DNA of 64,000 nt from Bifidobacterium callitrichos DSM 23973 (GCF_000741175.1 NZ_JGYS01000017.1:1-64000); one strand, 5' to 3'. Shown: positions 34,490 to 43,741, counted from the first letter of the stretch. Notes: generated by a model from the sequence alone, not told the origin. Numbers and translations: made by a program.

Positions 34490-34751
34490 AGTCATCCCTT
34501 TCTATCCTTGACCAGTGTACGCATGGGTCGGAACGCGCCATATATTCGTGGTCAATACTTGCAAAAGCCACAAATCACCCCCGGTTGCCCCTGAAACCGC
34601 CATCGGAGCGCCATCCATTCACCCCCGGCGGCCTCGTAGCCCCGAAATCGCGGCGTATTTTAGGGATGAAGCGCCACCGTCGTCGATTTTCCGAATTTCT
34701 CACGCTGACCGGTTCCCCCGGGGGTTGGCTCCCGCGTGTAGCGTGGGGTGC

Positions 34752-37286
34752 ATGGACGAAAACACTGCGATTGACGCAATCGAGAAGTTCCCACGCGCGA
34801 AGGCGCGCACGCTGCGATTCACCAGTGGCGCCCCGCGCTCCGCAAAGGCTCTGGGCGACGGCTCCATGGCCCTGTTCCTACGCTCCGACGGCCCCGAGGA
34901 CCTCGCCACCTCCCTGTGGCTGAGCTGGTTCGACGCCGACGGCGACCACTATGAGACCAAGCTCGCCGACCCGCGCGAGCTGCTCGGCGCGAAGGCCGAC
35001 AGCGAGGACGTGCCCGCCGAGGAGCGTGCCCGCCGCGAGCGCGCCCGCGAGGGCGGCACCGGCATCGTCGGCTATTCGGTCGATGCGGACGGCGATCGCG
35101 TGGTCTTCACGATCAACGGCCGACTGTTCCTCACCGAGATCGGCGACCCCGAGGATGCCGACAACGACGGCGATCTCGAGGTGCGCACGCGCGAACTGGC
35201 CGGCTCGTGGCTCGACGAGGATCCGGACCTGTACACCCCGGTCCTGAACCCGCGCATCAGCCCGGACGGCTGGCACGTGCTGTACACCACCGGCGAACAC
35301 CTGATGCTCGTCGACATCGGCGACTGGCCGGGCGACGAGGACATCGACGAGGACGGCGACGCCGCCGAGGACGACGGCGAGCCGTTCGACGACCGCATCA
35401 CCGCGATCTACGGCGTGTCCGTCGAGGACGAGGACGGCGAGCCGGCCGAGAACACGTGGAAGATCGGCCTGGCGGAGTTCGTCGCCGGCGAGGAGATGGA
35501 TCGCTACGACGGCTTCTGGTGGGCGCCCGACTCGCGCCACGTGCTCTTCGAATCCTTCGACACCGCCGACGAGCCGATCTGGCACATCGCCGATCCGGCC
35601 GACCCGGAGAAGCCGGCCGCGCCCCGCCGCTACCCGCGCGCACTGACCCGCAACGCCGACGTGTATCTGACCGTCCTCGCCCTCGACTTCGACGAGGACG
35701 AACGCTACGCCGGCATCACCGGCAACGCCGACGTCGAATGGGATCGCGACACGTACGAATACGTCGCGGCCGTGAGCTGGACGAAGGGCCACGACCCGCT
35801 CGTGCTCGTGCAGAACCGCCGTCAGACCCGCGATCAGGTACTTGAGGTCGCGGTGAGCGAGGACGATCCGCTCGGCTCGACCCGCGTGCTCGAGGAGCAC
35901 GCCAACGACCAGTGGATCGACCTCGTCTCCGGCACGCCGGCCCTGACGCCCGACGGCCGTCTCGTCTCGGCCCTCAACGACATGGAGGCGGACACGAACC
36001 GCCTCACCGTCGACGGCCATCCGTTCACGCCCGCCGGCTGGCAGGTGCGTCACGTGCTCGACGTGACCGACGACGACGTGCTCGCCGTCGTCCAGCGCAC
36101 GCCCGAACTCGCGCCCGACGTGCCGGTCGAATGGCGACTCGCGACCGACGCCTCGGCGGTTTCCGGCGACGCCGCGCACATCGGCGATCACGACGCGCGC
36201 AGCTTCGACGTGGTGAGCTTCGGCTACGACGGGTCGATCACCCCGCTGACCGTGACGCCCGGCCTGTGGACCGCCAGCCGCGCCGGCGACGGATACGTGC
36301 TCACCGGACGCGACATGACCTCGCCCGACGTGCGCATGTCCCACTGCCTGACGGTCGTCGACGGCATCGAACCGGACGACCCGGAGGATGCGGACACGAA
36401 CGCCGATCCGACCGACGACACGGCGCTCACCATCCTCACCGCGCCCATCGCCAGCCGTGCCGCACGCCCCGGCTTCACGCCGAACGTCACGTTCACGCGC
36501 CTCGGCGAACACGGCCTGTACACCGCGATCATCGCGCCGAGCCCCTCCAGCCCCTACTACGGCTTCGGACAGCTGCCCGTGCTCATGAAGCCCTACGGCG
36601 GCCCCGGATTCCAGCAGGTCATCGCCGCGCAGTCCTACTACTGGGAGGCGCAGTGGTGGGCCGATCAGGGCTTCCTCGTCGTCACCGCCGACGGACGCGG
36701 CACCACCGGCCGCGGACCGAAGTGGGATCGCGAGATCTTCGAGAACATGAAGGACGTGACGCTCGCCGACCAGATCGAAGCCGTCAACGCCCTGCCCGAG
36801 GCCATCGCGACGATCAACGACACGCGCGCGGACGAGACCGACGCCGACCGCGTCATCCCCGCGCCCGACCTCGACAGGGTCGTCATGATCGGCTGGTCCT
36901 ACGGCGGATTCCTCTCCGCGCTCGCCGTCCTCGACGCGCCCGACGTGTTCCGCGCCGCCTGCGCCGGCGCCCCGCCCACCGACTGGACGCTCTACGACAC
37001 GCACTACACCGAGCGCTACCTGGGACTCGACCCCGAGGTCTACCGGCGCAACGGCATCGTGCAGGACGCGCCCAGGCTCACCCGCCCGCTCATGCTCATC
37101 CACGGGTTCGCCGACGACAACGTGACCATCGCCCACAGCCTGCGCCTCTCCCAGGCGCTCATGGCCGCCGGACGCCCGCACACGTTCCTGCCGCTCACCG
37201 GCATCACCCACATGACCAACGACGAGACGGTCGCCGAGAACCTGCTCATCCTCCAGCGCGACTTCCTCAGGGACGCGTTGGCCTGA
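34752..37286 (+). CDS. S9-family prolyl oligopeptidase / dipeptidyl-peptidase-like serine peptidase
   Basis: An 844-residue protein with an N-terminal beta-propeller region (about residues 1-580) and a C-terminal alpha/beta-hydrolase peptidase domain. The nucleophile Ser is in MIGWSYGGFLSAL near residue 717, Asp in LIHGFADDNVT near residue 785, and His in TGITHMTNDE near residue 820. KPYGGPGFQ and TADGRGTTGRGPKW are also typical of S9 enzymes. It probably cleaves short, proline-containing peptides. No signal peptide is visible. The propeller part is unusually rich in Asp and Glu. The start at 34752 lacks a strong ribosome binding site. Confidence 0.9.
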   Translation: MDENTAIDAIEKFPRAKARTLRFTSGAPRSAKALGDGSMALFLRSDGPEDLATSLWLSWFDADGDHYETKLADPRELLGAKADSEDVPAEERARRERAREGGTGIVGYSVDADGDRVVFTINGRLFLTEIGDPEDADNDGDLEVRTRELAGSWLDEDPDLYTPVLNPRISPDGWHVLYTTGEHLMLVDIGDWPGDEDIDEDGDAAEDDGEPFDDRITAIYGVSVEDEDGEPAENTWKIGLAEFVAGEEMDRYDGFWWAPDSRHVLFESFDTADEPIWHIADPADPEKPAAPRRYPRALTRNADVYLTVLALDFDEDERYAGITGNADVEWDRDTYEYVAAVSWTKGHDPLVLVQNRRQTRDQVLEVAVSEDDPLGSTRVLEEHANDQWIDLVSGTPALTPDGRLVSALNDMEADTNRLTVDGHPFTPAGWQVRHVLDVTDDDVLAVVQRTPELAPDVPVEWRLATDASAVSGDAAHIGDHDARSFDVVSFGYDGSITPLTVTPGLWTASRAGDGYVLTGRDMTSPDVRMSHCLTVVDGIEPDDPEDADTNADPTDDTALTILTAPIASRAARPGFTPNVTFTRLGEHGLYTAIIAPSPSSPYYGFGQLPVLMKPYGGPGFQQVIAAQSYYWEAQWWADQGFLVVTADGRGTTGRGPKWDREIFENMKDVTLADQIEAVNALPEAIATINDTRADETDADRVIPAPDLDRVVMIGWSYGGFLSALAVLDAPDVFRAACAGAPPTDWTLYDTHYTERYLGLDPEVYRRNGIVQDAPRLTRPLMLIHGFADDNVTIAHSLRLSQALMAAGRPHTFLPLTGITHMTNDETVAENLLILQRDFLRDALA

Positions 37287-37329
37287 GCCGGTTGCGTCGC
37301 CGGGTCGATGGGTCGGCCGGGTCGTTAAG

Positions 37330-38403
37330 ATGGGCCGTATGCAGCTCAATCTGATCGACGAGAGCGCCTACGCGCAGACGATGACGAAACTGGTGCGTCC
37401 GGCGCTCGCCGGCTGCCGCGACGAAGGCTGGTTCAACCCGGCGCAGGCCGAGCGCGAGGCCGGGCTCACGCCTCGCGGCGGCGGCCTGCACTACCTGTGC
37501 TACGACGCCACCAAGTTCGACTACGAGCGTGAGGACGGCGCCACGGCCGTGTTCCGTGGCGCCATCGTCATCAGCCACGGCTTCACCGAGTTCGCCGAGA
37601 AATACGACGAACTCGTCTGGTACTTCCTCAAATCCGGCTACTCCGTGTGCGTGATGGATCATCGCGGACACGGCAAGTCGGCGCGCGACGTCGACAATCC
37701 GTCACTCGTGTGGATCGACGACTGGCATCGCTATGTGGCTGATCTGGCCGGATTCGCGCGCACGATCGGCCAGCAGTACGCGGCCGGCGAGCCGATCAAC
37801 CTGTTCTGCCATTCGATGGGCGGCGGCATCGGCGCGGCCGCGCTCGAACAGTATCCGAGCCTGTTCGACCGCGCCGTGCTCTCCTGCCCGATGATCGCGC
37901 CGCAGACCGGCATGCCGATGTGGCTCACGCGCGCGCTCGTCGACGTGCTGTGCGCGTGCGGCATGGGCCGTCATCGCGTCTTCGGCCAGAAGGACTTCGA
38001 CGGCGTGCTCGATCTGGGCCCCTACCAGCTGTCGAGCGAGCCGCGTGAACGCTGGTATCATCAGCTGCGCTGCGACACCCGCGAGTACCAGACCTACTGC
38101 GCGTCGTTCGAATGGGTGCGTCAGGCGATGCGCATGAACCGCGCGATCCTCAAGCCCAGCGCGTGCGCCGAGATCGAGACGCCGATCCTGCTGTTCCAGG
38201 CGGGGCATGACATCTGGGTGCGCAACAAGCCGCAGAACGTGTTCGTCAACCGCGTGGTCGATGGCGGTGGTCAGGCGCGGCTGGTGCACATCGCCGACTC
38301 CGAGCACGAGATCTTCTCGATGCCGAACGCGGTGTTCGGACCGTATCTGGAGCAGGTGCTGGCGTTCTTCAGCGCGCCGATGATCGTGGCGTCGGAGGGG
38401 TAA
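37330..38403 (+). CDS. Alpha/beta hydrolase, lysophospholipase/monoglyceride lipase-like
   Basis: A 357-residue enzyme of the Hydrolase_4 (serine aminopeptidase S33/lysophospholipase) type. It shows VISHGFTEFAEKYDEL (oxyanion region), VMDHRGHGKSA, the nucleophile Ser in FCHSMGGGIGA near residue 161, the acid in FQAGHDIWV and His in DSEHEIF near the C-terminus. It probably hydrolyses lysophospholipid or monoacylglycerol esters. The ATG at 37330 or one three codons later could start the protein. It lies 43 bases after the S9 peptidase gene and may be co-transcribed with it. Confidence 0.85.
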   Translation: MGRMQLNLIDESAYAQTMTKLVRPALAGCRDEGWFNPAQAEREAGLTPRGGGLHYLCYDATKFDYEREDGATAVFRGAIVISHGFTEFAEKYDELVWYFLKSGYSVCVMDHRGHGKSARDVDNPSLVWIDDWHRYVADLAGFARTIGQQYAAGEPINLFCHSMGGGIGAAALEQYPSLFDRAVLSCPMIAPQTGMPMWLTRALVDVLCACGMGRHRVFGQKDFDGVLDLGPYQLSSEPRERWYHQLRCDTREYQTYCASFEWVRQAMRMNRAILKPSACAEIETPILLFQAGHDIWVRNKPQNVFVNRVVDGGGQARLVHIADSEHEIFSMPNAVFGPYLEQVLAFFSAPMIVASEG

Positions 38404-38523
38404 CGCCGGAAAGCGGCGGAAACTACATATTCTACGTAGTCGGGTGTTGCTTTTCATTCAGAGTTCACTTTGACGTCATGTGGCGGTCTTGAGGGCGTAA
38501 GTCCGCGGTTCGACAATGGAAGT

Positions 38524-40284
38524 ATGGGTATAGAAGCCGTATTTCGCCGTCGAATCGCCGCCTGCGCCGCGCTTGTCGCCGCCACCGCGATGCTGCTGGC
38601 CGGGTGCGCCCAGACCAGCGACAACGGTAAGACCAACGTCGGTACAGCGAACGGATCGAACGATTCCTCCAACTCCTACAACGGGCCGACCGGCACGTCG
38701 ACCACCAGCAAGGACGGTAGCGAGCAGCAGTTCACGCCCGGCTCCGGCAAGCCCGATCAGACGATCACTATCGCGTCCGGCTCCGAGAACAAGGAGGTCG
38801 CCGACGCGGTCCAGCGCGCGGTCGACGAGTCGAACGTCGCCGTGACCATGAAATACATGGGCTCGCTCGACATCATGAAGGTCCTCTCCTCCGGCGCCGA
38901 AGGGTATGACGCCGTGTGGCCCGCCTCCTCGATGTGGATCTCGATGGGAGACACCAAGCACCTCGTCAAGGACCAGCAGAGCACATCCACCACGCCGATC
39001 GTGTTCGGCATCGCCAAATCGAAGGCCGTCAAACTCGGCTGGGCCGACTCCAGCGGCAAGACGAAGACCGTCTCCACCGCCGACATCCTCGCCAAGGTGA
39101 CGTCCGGCGACCTCAAGTTCTCGATGACTTCGGCCACGCAGTCGAACTCCGGCGCCTCCGCGTTCCTCGCGTTCATGACCGCCCTGCGCGGCGGCTCCGG
39201 CCCGCTGACCGACGCCGACCTCAGCAACTCCGCACTCAAGGGCTCGGTCGCGCAGCTCCTGCGCGGCGTCGACCGCTCGTCCGGCTCGTCCGACTGGCTC
39301 AAGGACATGGTCGTCGCGAACCCGGATCGCTTCGACTCGATGGTCAACTACGAGTCGCTCGTCATCCAGGCCGACAAGACGCTCACGAAGAACGGCAAGG
39401 ATCCGCTGCTCGCGATCTACCCGTCCGACGGCATCGCCGTGTCCGACTCGCCGCTCGGCTACGTCGACCGCTCGCAGAGCTCCGACATCAAACAGGCCTA
39501 CCAGAAGTTCGCCAAGGCGCTGACCACGAAGAACGCGAAGCTCGAATTCGAACGCGCCGGCCGCCGCACCGGACTGGGCGGCACGCTCACCTACGCCTCC
39601 GACAAGCAGGTCAAGGAGGCGTTCCGCGCCGAATGGGGCCTCAACACCGACGCGAGCGTGCTCAAGACCATCGCCCTGCCGGCCGCGGCCACCATCACCA
39701 AGGCGCTCGACGTCTACCAGACCGCGCTGAGGAAGCCCAGCTGGACCGTATGGGTGGTCGACTACTCCGGCTCGATGCGCGGCGAGGGCAAGACCGGCGT
39801 CGTGAACGGCCTCAACGCGGCGCTCGACCCGGCCAAGGCCGCACAGGCGCACATCCAGCCCGGCGACGGCGACGTGAACATCCTCATCCCGTTCGAAAGC
39901 GTCCCGCACACGTCGGTGCGCGCCGACGGCTCCAACACCGGAGACCTGCTGCGCATCGCCGACGCGACCCCGGCCTCCGGCGGCACCGACATCTACCGTG
40001 GCCTCGAGGCCGCCTACCAGCAGCTGCCCGACGCCTCCCAGGCCGGCAACTACACCACCGCGATCGTGCTCATGACCGACGGACAGTCCGAAACCGCCCA
40101 ACAGCAGGCCGCATTCGACCAGTACAAGGGCCTCGGCCGTGACATTCCGATCTTCTCGATCATGTTCGCCGAAGCCGACCCGACCCAGCTCAACCAGATC
40201 GCGCAGCTGTCCAACGCGAAGGTGTTCGACGGTCGCTCCGGCGACCTCGCCGACGTGTTCCGTACCGTCAAGGGATTCAACTGA
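38524..40284 (+). CDS. Lipoprotein with a substrate-binding-like domain and a von Willebrand factor A domain
   Basis: A 586-residue secreted lipoprotein: signal peptide with lipobox LLAGC (Cys near residue 26), a Ser/Asn/Gly linker (about 30-75), a periplasmic-binding-protein-like domain (about 78-380) with YDAVWPASSMW and TSATQSNSGASAF, and a VWA domain (about 410-586) with the MIDAS motif VVDYSGSMRGEGK, GGTDIYRG and LMTDGQSE. VWA domains bind partners through a metal ion. The start is preceded by GGAAG. Its stop overlaps the XpaC-like start (TGATG), opening a four-gene operon that ends with a TelA-like gene. Function is unknown. Confidence 0.88.
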   Translation: MGIEAVFRRRIAACAALVAATAMLLAGCAQTSDNGKTNVGTANGSNDSSNSYNGPTGTSTTSKDGSEQQFTPGSGKPDQTITIASGSENKEVADAVQRAVDESNVAVTMKYMGSLDIMKVLSSGAEGYDAVWPASSMWISMGDTKHLVKDQQSTSTTPIVFGIAKSKAVKLGWADSSGKTKTVSTADILAKVTSGDLKFSMTSATQSNSGASAFLAFMTALRGGSGPLTDADLSNSALKGSVAQLLRGVDRSSGSSDWLKDMVVANPDRFDSMVNYESLVIQADKTLTKNGKDPLLAIYPSDGIAVSDSPLGYVDRSQSSDIKQAYQKFAKALTTKNAKLEFERAGRRTGLGGTLTYASDKQVKEAFRAEWGLNTDASVLKTIALPAAATITKALDVYQTALRKPSWTVWVVDYSGSMRGEGKTGVVNGLNAALDPAKAAQAHIQPGDGDVNILIPFESVPHTSVRADGSNTGDLLRIADATPASGGTDIYRGLEAAYQQLPDASQAGNYTTAIVLMTDGQSETAQQQAAFDQYKGLGRDIPIFSIMFAEADPTQLNQIAQLSNAKVFDGRSGDLADVFRTVKGFN

Positions 40285-41024
40285 TGCTCCAAGTGATCTG
40301 CGGCTTCATCGCCGGCCTCGCCCTCGCCGGAGTCGGCTTCTGGCTGACCGGCGGAGGCCTGCTCGGACTCGGCGTCTCGGTCGCGCTCGCCGCACTCGGC
40401 TACATCGCCGGATCGACGCTGACCGAGCCGGAACGCCGCATCGGACACATGCTCGTCTCCGCACTGCCCAACGGGCAGAAGGCCGCCGACGCGATCGACG
40501 CCGCCAACGTGCGCCTCAACGCCATCGGCATGCTCGCCGGGCAGGTGCGCGACCCGATGGTCAAGAAGGAGGCCGGCGACTTCATCGCCGCGACGCGCTC
40601 GCTGACCGACTACGTGGCGCGCGACACCTCCGCCTACCCGACGCTGCGGCACTACATCAACGTGTACGGCGAACAGACCGAGAAGCTGCTGCGCTCGTAC
40701 GTGGACGTCGAATCGTCCGGCGCGCGCGACCAGATGACCAAGGCGCGCGGCGAGACCATCGAGGCGCTGCAGGTCCTCGAGCGGACCGCCGCCGGCGAAC
40801 TGAGCCGGGCCGTCAGCTCCAAGACCCTCGGCATCGCCGCCGACTCCGACGCCATCCAACGCCTGGCCCAAATGGACGGCTACGACGTCACGGACTCGAC
40901 CCCCTCTGACGGCCCGAGCCTCCCTTCTCCGGCCCCCTCTGAGGAGGGGGCTGTCAGCGGAGCTGACTGGGGGAGAGACAAAGCCACCAGCAACCAGTCA
41001 CCCGACGAACAGAGGAAGCACTAA
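40284..41024 (+). CDS. XpaC-like membrane protein with a REP-derived C-terminus
   Basis: A 246-residue protein. Two N-terminal hydrophobic helices (about residues 3-22 and 25-46) are followed by a helical cytoplasmic region resembling XpaC-type proteins, which are commonly encoded beside TelA-family genes. From about residue 210 the coding sequence runs through a REP-like palindromic element, giving a SEEGAVSGADWGRD-type tail that is probably not ancestral. It starts by one-base overlap with the VWA gene and ends two bases before the next gene. The XpaC assignment rests on gene context as much as on sequence and is moderate. Confidence 0.65.
   Translation: MLQVICGFIAGLALAGVGFWLTGGGLLGLGVSVALAALGYIAGSTLTEPERRIGHMLVSALPNGQKAADAIDAANVRLNAIGMLAGQVRDPMVKKEAGDFIAATRSLTDYVARDTSAYPTLRHYINVYGEQTEKLLRSYVDVESSGARDQMTKARGETIEALQVLERTAAGELSRAVSSKTLGIAADSDAIQRLAQMDGYDVTDSTPSDGPSLPSPAPSEEGAVSGADWGRDKATSNQSPDEQRKH
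40930..40978. repeat. REP-like element inside the XpaC-like gene
   Basis: GGCCCCCTCTGAGGAGGGGG forms one hairpin and GTCAGCGGAGCTGAC a second, followed by TGGGGGAGAGACA. The intergenic copy at 51941-51988 differs at only two positions over about 50 bases. Here it lies in frame in coding DNA near the 3' end of the gene. Confidence 0.9.
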
Positions 41025-41026
41025 CC

Positions 41027-42136
41027 ATGTCCAAATCGAAGATCATCGGACTCATCGCGCTGCTCGCGGTCGTCGCGATCCTCGGCGGCGCGCTCGTCTG
41101 GCGTCAGATCGGCCCGAAGCCGGCCGCCCCGCCCGCGCCCGTCAAGACCGAAAGCGTGACCGGCTACCTCGGCGGCGAGAAGATCAGCCTGTTCGACGAT
41201 CCCGACTTCCTCAAGGCCGCCGCCGCGCAGGGCCTCGACGTCGACTACCGCAAGGCCGGCAGCCTTGCGATGATGGACTCCGACGCCAAGGGCATGGACT
41301 ACCTGTTCCCGTCCTCGCGCGCCGCCGTCGAATACGGCAAGGCGAAGGGCGTCAAGGCCACGCAGAGCGACATCGTGTTCAACTCGCCGATCGTCCTGTA
41401 CACGCACAAGGCCGTGGCCGACGGGCTCGTCGCCGGCGGACTCATGACCAAGAACGCCGACGGCGTCTACTCGATGGACATGGCCAAGGCCGTCGACGCG
41501 ATGATCGCCAACAAGACGTGGGCCGACGTCGGCTACAAGGCCGGCTACGGCCAGTTCCGCATCGACTCGACCGACCCCGTCCAGTCGAACTCCGGCAACG
41601 AGTACGCGGCGCTCGTCGCCACCGTCCTCAACGGCGGGCAGCCCGCCACCACCCAGTCGGTGGCCCGCGATGGCGAGAAGATCAAGGCGATCTTCGCGAA
41701 ATCGGGCTGGATGGAGACCTCCTCCGAGGACTCGTTCAACCAGTTCCTCACCCTCGGTGTCGGGTCGAAGCCGATGATGGTCGGCTACGAATCGCAGATC
41801 CTCGACCTCGCCGCCAACCAGCCGGACGCATTCAAGCAGATCAAGGACGACGTCGTCATCGTCTACCCGACGCCGACCGTGTGGAGCACGCACACGCTCA
41901 TGGCGCTCGACGCCAAGGGGGAGAAGCTGCTCAAGGTGCTCACCTCGCCCGAAATCCAGAAGCTCGCATGGACCAAGCACGGCTTCCGCGCCGCCAACTT
42001 CTCCGGCACCGACTCGATCAAACGGTTCAAGGTCAACGGCGCGCTCGATCAGATATCCGCCGTCTCCGAACTGCCCGGCAACGATGCGATGCAGGCGCTG
42101 ATCACCACGCTGCAGGGCGTACAGCCCACCAACTGA
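41027..42136 (+). CDS. Membrane-anchored substrate-binding-like protein, paralogous to the VWA lipoprotein's N-terminal domain
   Basis: A 369-residue protein with one N-terminal helix (about residues 5-24) acting as signal anchor, a Pro/Ala linker, and a periplasmic-binding-like domain (about 42-365). The pattern GSLAMM ... YLFPSSRAAVEYG ... SPIVLYTH ... DSTDPVQSNSGNEYAAL follows the same order as the N-terminal domain of the lipoprotein at 38524, including the QSNSG motif, so the two are probably paralogues. No ABC permease or ATPase gene is nearby. GAGGAAG precedes the start. It lies between the XpaC-like and TelA-like genes. Confidence 0.8.
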   Translation: MSKSKIIGLIALLAVVAILGGALVWRQIGPKPAAPPAPVKTESVTGYLGGEKISLFDDPDFLKAAAAQGLDVDYRKAGSLAMMDSDAKGMDYLFPSSRAAVEYGKAKGVKATQSDIVFNSPIVLYTHKAVADGLVAGGLMTKNADGVYSMDMAKAVDAMIANKTWADVGYKAGYGQFRIDSTDPVQSNSGNEYAALVATVLNGGQPATTQSVARDGEKIKAIFAKSGWMETSSEDSFNQFLTLGVGSKPMMVGYESQILDLAANQPDAFKQIKDDVVIVYPTPTVWSTHTLMALDAKGEKLLKVLTSPEIQKLAWTKHGFRAANFSGTDSIKRFKVNGALDQISAVSELPGNDAMQALITTLQGVQPTN

Positions 42137-42176
42137 GCACGATTGAGGTCAACTGTCAACTGAAAGGACACACACC

Positions 42177-43358
42177 ATGGCCAAGCAAATCTCACTCGCC
42201 GATCTGGCCGGCGGCACCAACGCCGTCACCAATCCCACGCTCGAAGGCGCCGTGGGCGCGCAGGCCGGTGATCTCGTCCCCACCGCCGCGCAGGCCACCG
42301 CCGACGCCGCGACCCTCACGCCGGACCAGCAGATCGCGAAACTGCCCGCCGCGGACCAGCAGACCGTCAACCAGCTGGCCGATCAGATCGACTTCACGCG
42401 CGAGGGCATCGAATCCAGCTACGGCAAGGACGCGCAACGCGCCACCTCGAGCTTCGCCGACGAGATCCTGTCCGAAACCCGCTCCAAGGACACCGGCGAG
42501 GCCGGCGAGCTGCTCAACACGATGCTCGTGACGATCGACGAGGCCGAACTCGGCGGATTCCGCAAGATCCCGATCCTGGGCCAGGTGGCCGTCTCCATCG
42601 ACAAGCTGCGCCGCCGCTACCAGAAGGTCGACTCGCAGATCGACGAGATCATCACCAAGCTCGAGGCCGCGCAGGCGCGACTCGTCGCCGACATCTCCAT
42701 GTACAACACGATGTACGAGCAGAACGCGCAGCAGTACCGCGAGCTCAAGATCACCGTGCTCGCCGGCAAGAAGGCGCTCACCGACTTCCGTGCGCAGCAG
42801 CTGCCCGCCCTCGAGGCACAGGCCGAGCAGAGCGGCGATCCGATGCAGGCGCAGATCCTCAAGGACTTCAAGTCGAAGCTCGACCGCTTCGAGAAGCGAC
42901 TCGACGACCTCGACCGCATCAGCGTGGTCACGCTGCAAACCGCCCCGCAGATCAAGATCATCCAGAACGCCGACCAGACCATCGTCGACAAGATCGACAC
43001 GACGATCTCCACGACGATCCCGGTGTGGAAGTCGCAGATGGTGATCGCCCTCGGCCTGTCCAACCAGAAGAAGGCGCTCGACCTGCAGAACAAGGCCGAC
43101 GACGTGACCAACAAGCTGCTGCAGCGCAACGCCGCCGCCATGCACAAGGGCGCTGTCGCCGCCGAGAAGGCCAACCAGCGTTCCGTGGTCGAGATCGAGA
43201 CGCTGGAGAAGATCAACTCCGAGCTCATCGCCACGCTCAAGGAGACCGTGCAGATCCAGAAGCAGGGCAAGGCGAACCGCGAGGCCGCCCAGGTCAAGAT
43301 GCGTCAGATCGAATCCGACCTCAAGAGCGCCCTCATCGAATCCGCCCAGACGATGTGA
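42177..43358 (+). CDS. TelA-like toxic anion resistance family protein
   Basis: A 393-residue cytoplasmic, mostly alpha-helical protein of the TelA/KlaA family (PF05816). The core contains FRKIPILGQVAVSIDKLRRR, then SQIDEIITKLEAAQARLV and TLQTAPQIKIIQN. Members are linked to tellurite or other toxic-anion and antimicrobial tolerance, but their mechanism is unknown. A 40-base gap follows the substrate-binding-like gene, and AAAGGAC lies upstream of the ATG. It closes the four-gene operon. Together with an XpaC-like protein it forms a pair seen widely in Gram-positives; the VWA and binding-protein genes are the unusual partners. Confidence 0.88.
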   Translation: MAKQISLADLAGGTNAVTNPTLEGAVGAQAGDLVPTAAQATADAATLTPDQQIAKLPAADQQTVNQLADQIDFTREGIESSYGKDAQRATSSFADEILSETRSKDTGEAGELLNTMLVTIDEAELGGFRKIPILGQVAVSIDKLRRRYQKVDSQIDEIITKLEAAQARLVADISMYNTMYEQNAQQYRELKITVLAGKKALTDFRAQQLPALEAQAEQSGDPMQAQILKDFKSKLDRFEKRLDDLDRISVVTLQTAPQIKIIQNADQTIVDKIDTTISTTIPVWKSQMVIALGLSNQKKALDLQNKADDVTNKLLQRNAAAMHKGAVAAEKANQRSVVEIETLEKINSELIATLKETVQIQKQGKANREAAQVKMRQIESDLKSALIESAQTM

Positions 43359-43364
43359 GCCGGG

Positions 43365-43661
43365 TTATTTTCGGGAATGATCGCGCCTGCCGGTGAGCGG
43401 GTCGAGCAGCGTGTTCGGATCGGAGATGCCGAGCATGCTGCGCCCGCCCGTCCTCTCCGGATGGCGGGCGATGATCGCCACCGAGATGGCGCCCGGAATC
43501 ATGATGATCGCGAAGATCGCGGCCAGCCCCCAGCTCACCGCGAACCCCAGCACGAGGAAGATCACGACCGCGGCGGCGACGGTGCCGACCACGGTCCACA
43601 GGGTCTTGTTGTTATGCGTCATGTCATCAAGCATATCCGCCTGAAACTGAAAGTTCGCCAT
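43365..43661 (-). CDS. Small two-helix membrane protein
   Basis: About 98 residues if started at 43661; an internal ATG at 43622 would give 85. Two adjacent hydrophobic helices (about residues 20-40 and 45-65) and a polar C-terminus predict a small membrane protein. No family is recognised. It is convergent with the TelA-like gene, its stop only a few bases from the TelA stop. If the longer start is used, the AGGGG upstream comes from a REP-like element. Confidence 0.55.
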   Translation of the reverse strand: MANFQFQADMLDDMTHNNKTLWTVVGTVAAAVVIFLVLGFAVSWGLAAIFAIIMIPGAISVAIIARHPERTGGRSMLGISDPNTLLDPLTGRRDHSRK

Positions 43662-43675
43662 CACTTTGACTACCC

Positions 43676-43730
43676 CTCAGGCCTGCAAAGCAGGCCAGCT
43701 CCCCTGACAAGGGGAGCCGATGGGGGAGCT
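43676..43730. repeat. REP-like double hairpin
   Basis: GGCCTGCAAAGCAGGCC (43680-43696) and GCTCCCCTGACAAGGGGAGC (43698-43717) form adjacent hairpins, with a further GGGGGAGCT closing an outer pair. It has the same two-hairpin layout as the REP elements at 40930 and 51941 but a different sequence in one hairpin. It fills the gap between two divergent genes. Confidence 0.7.
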
Positions 43731-43741
43731 ATGCTGTTTGC

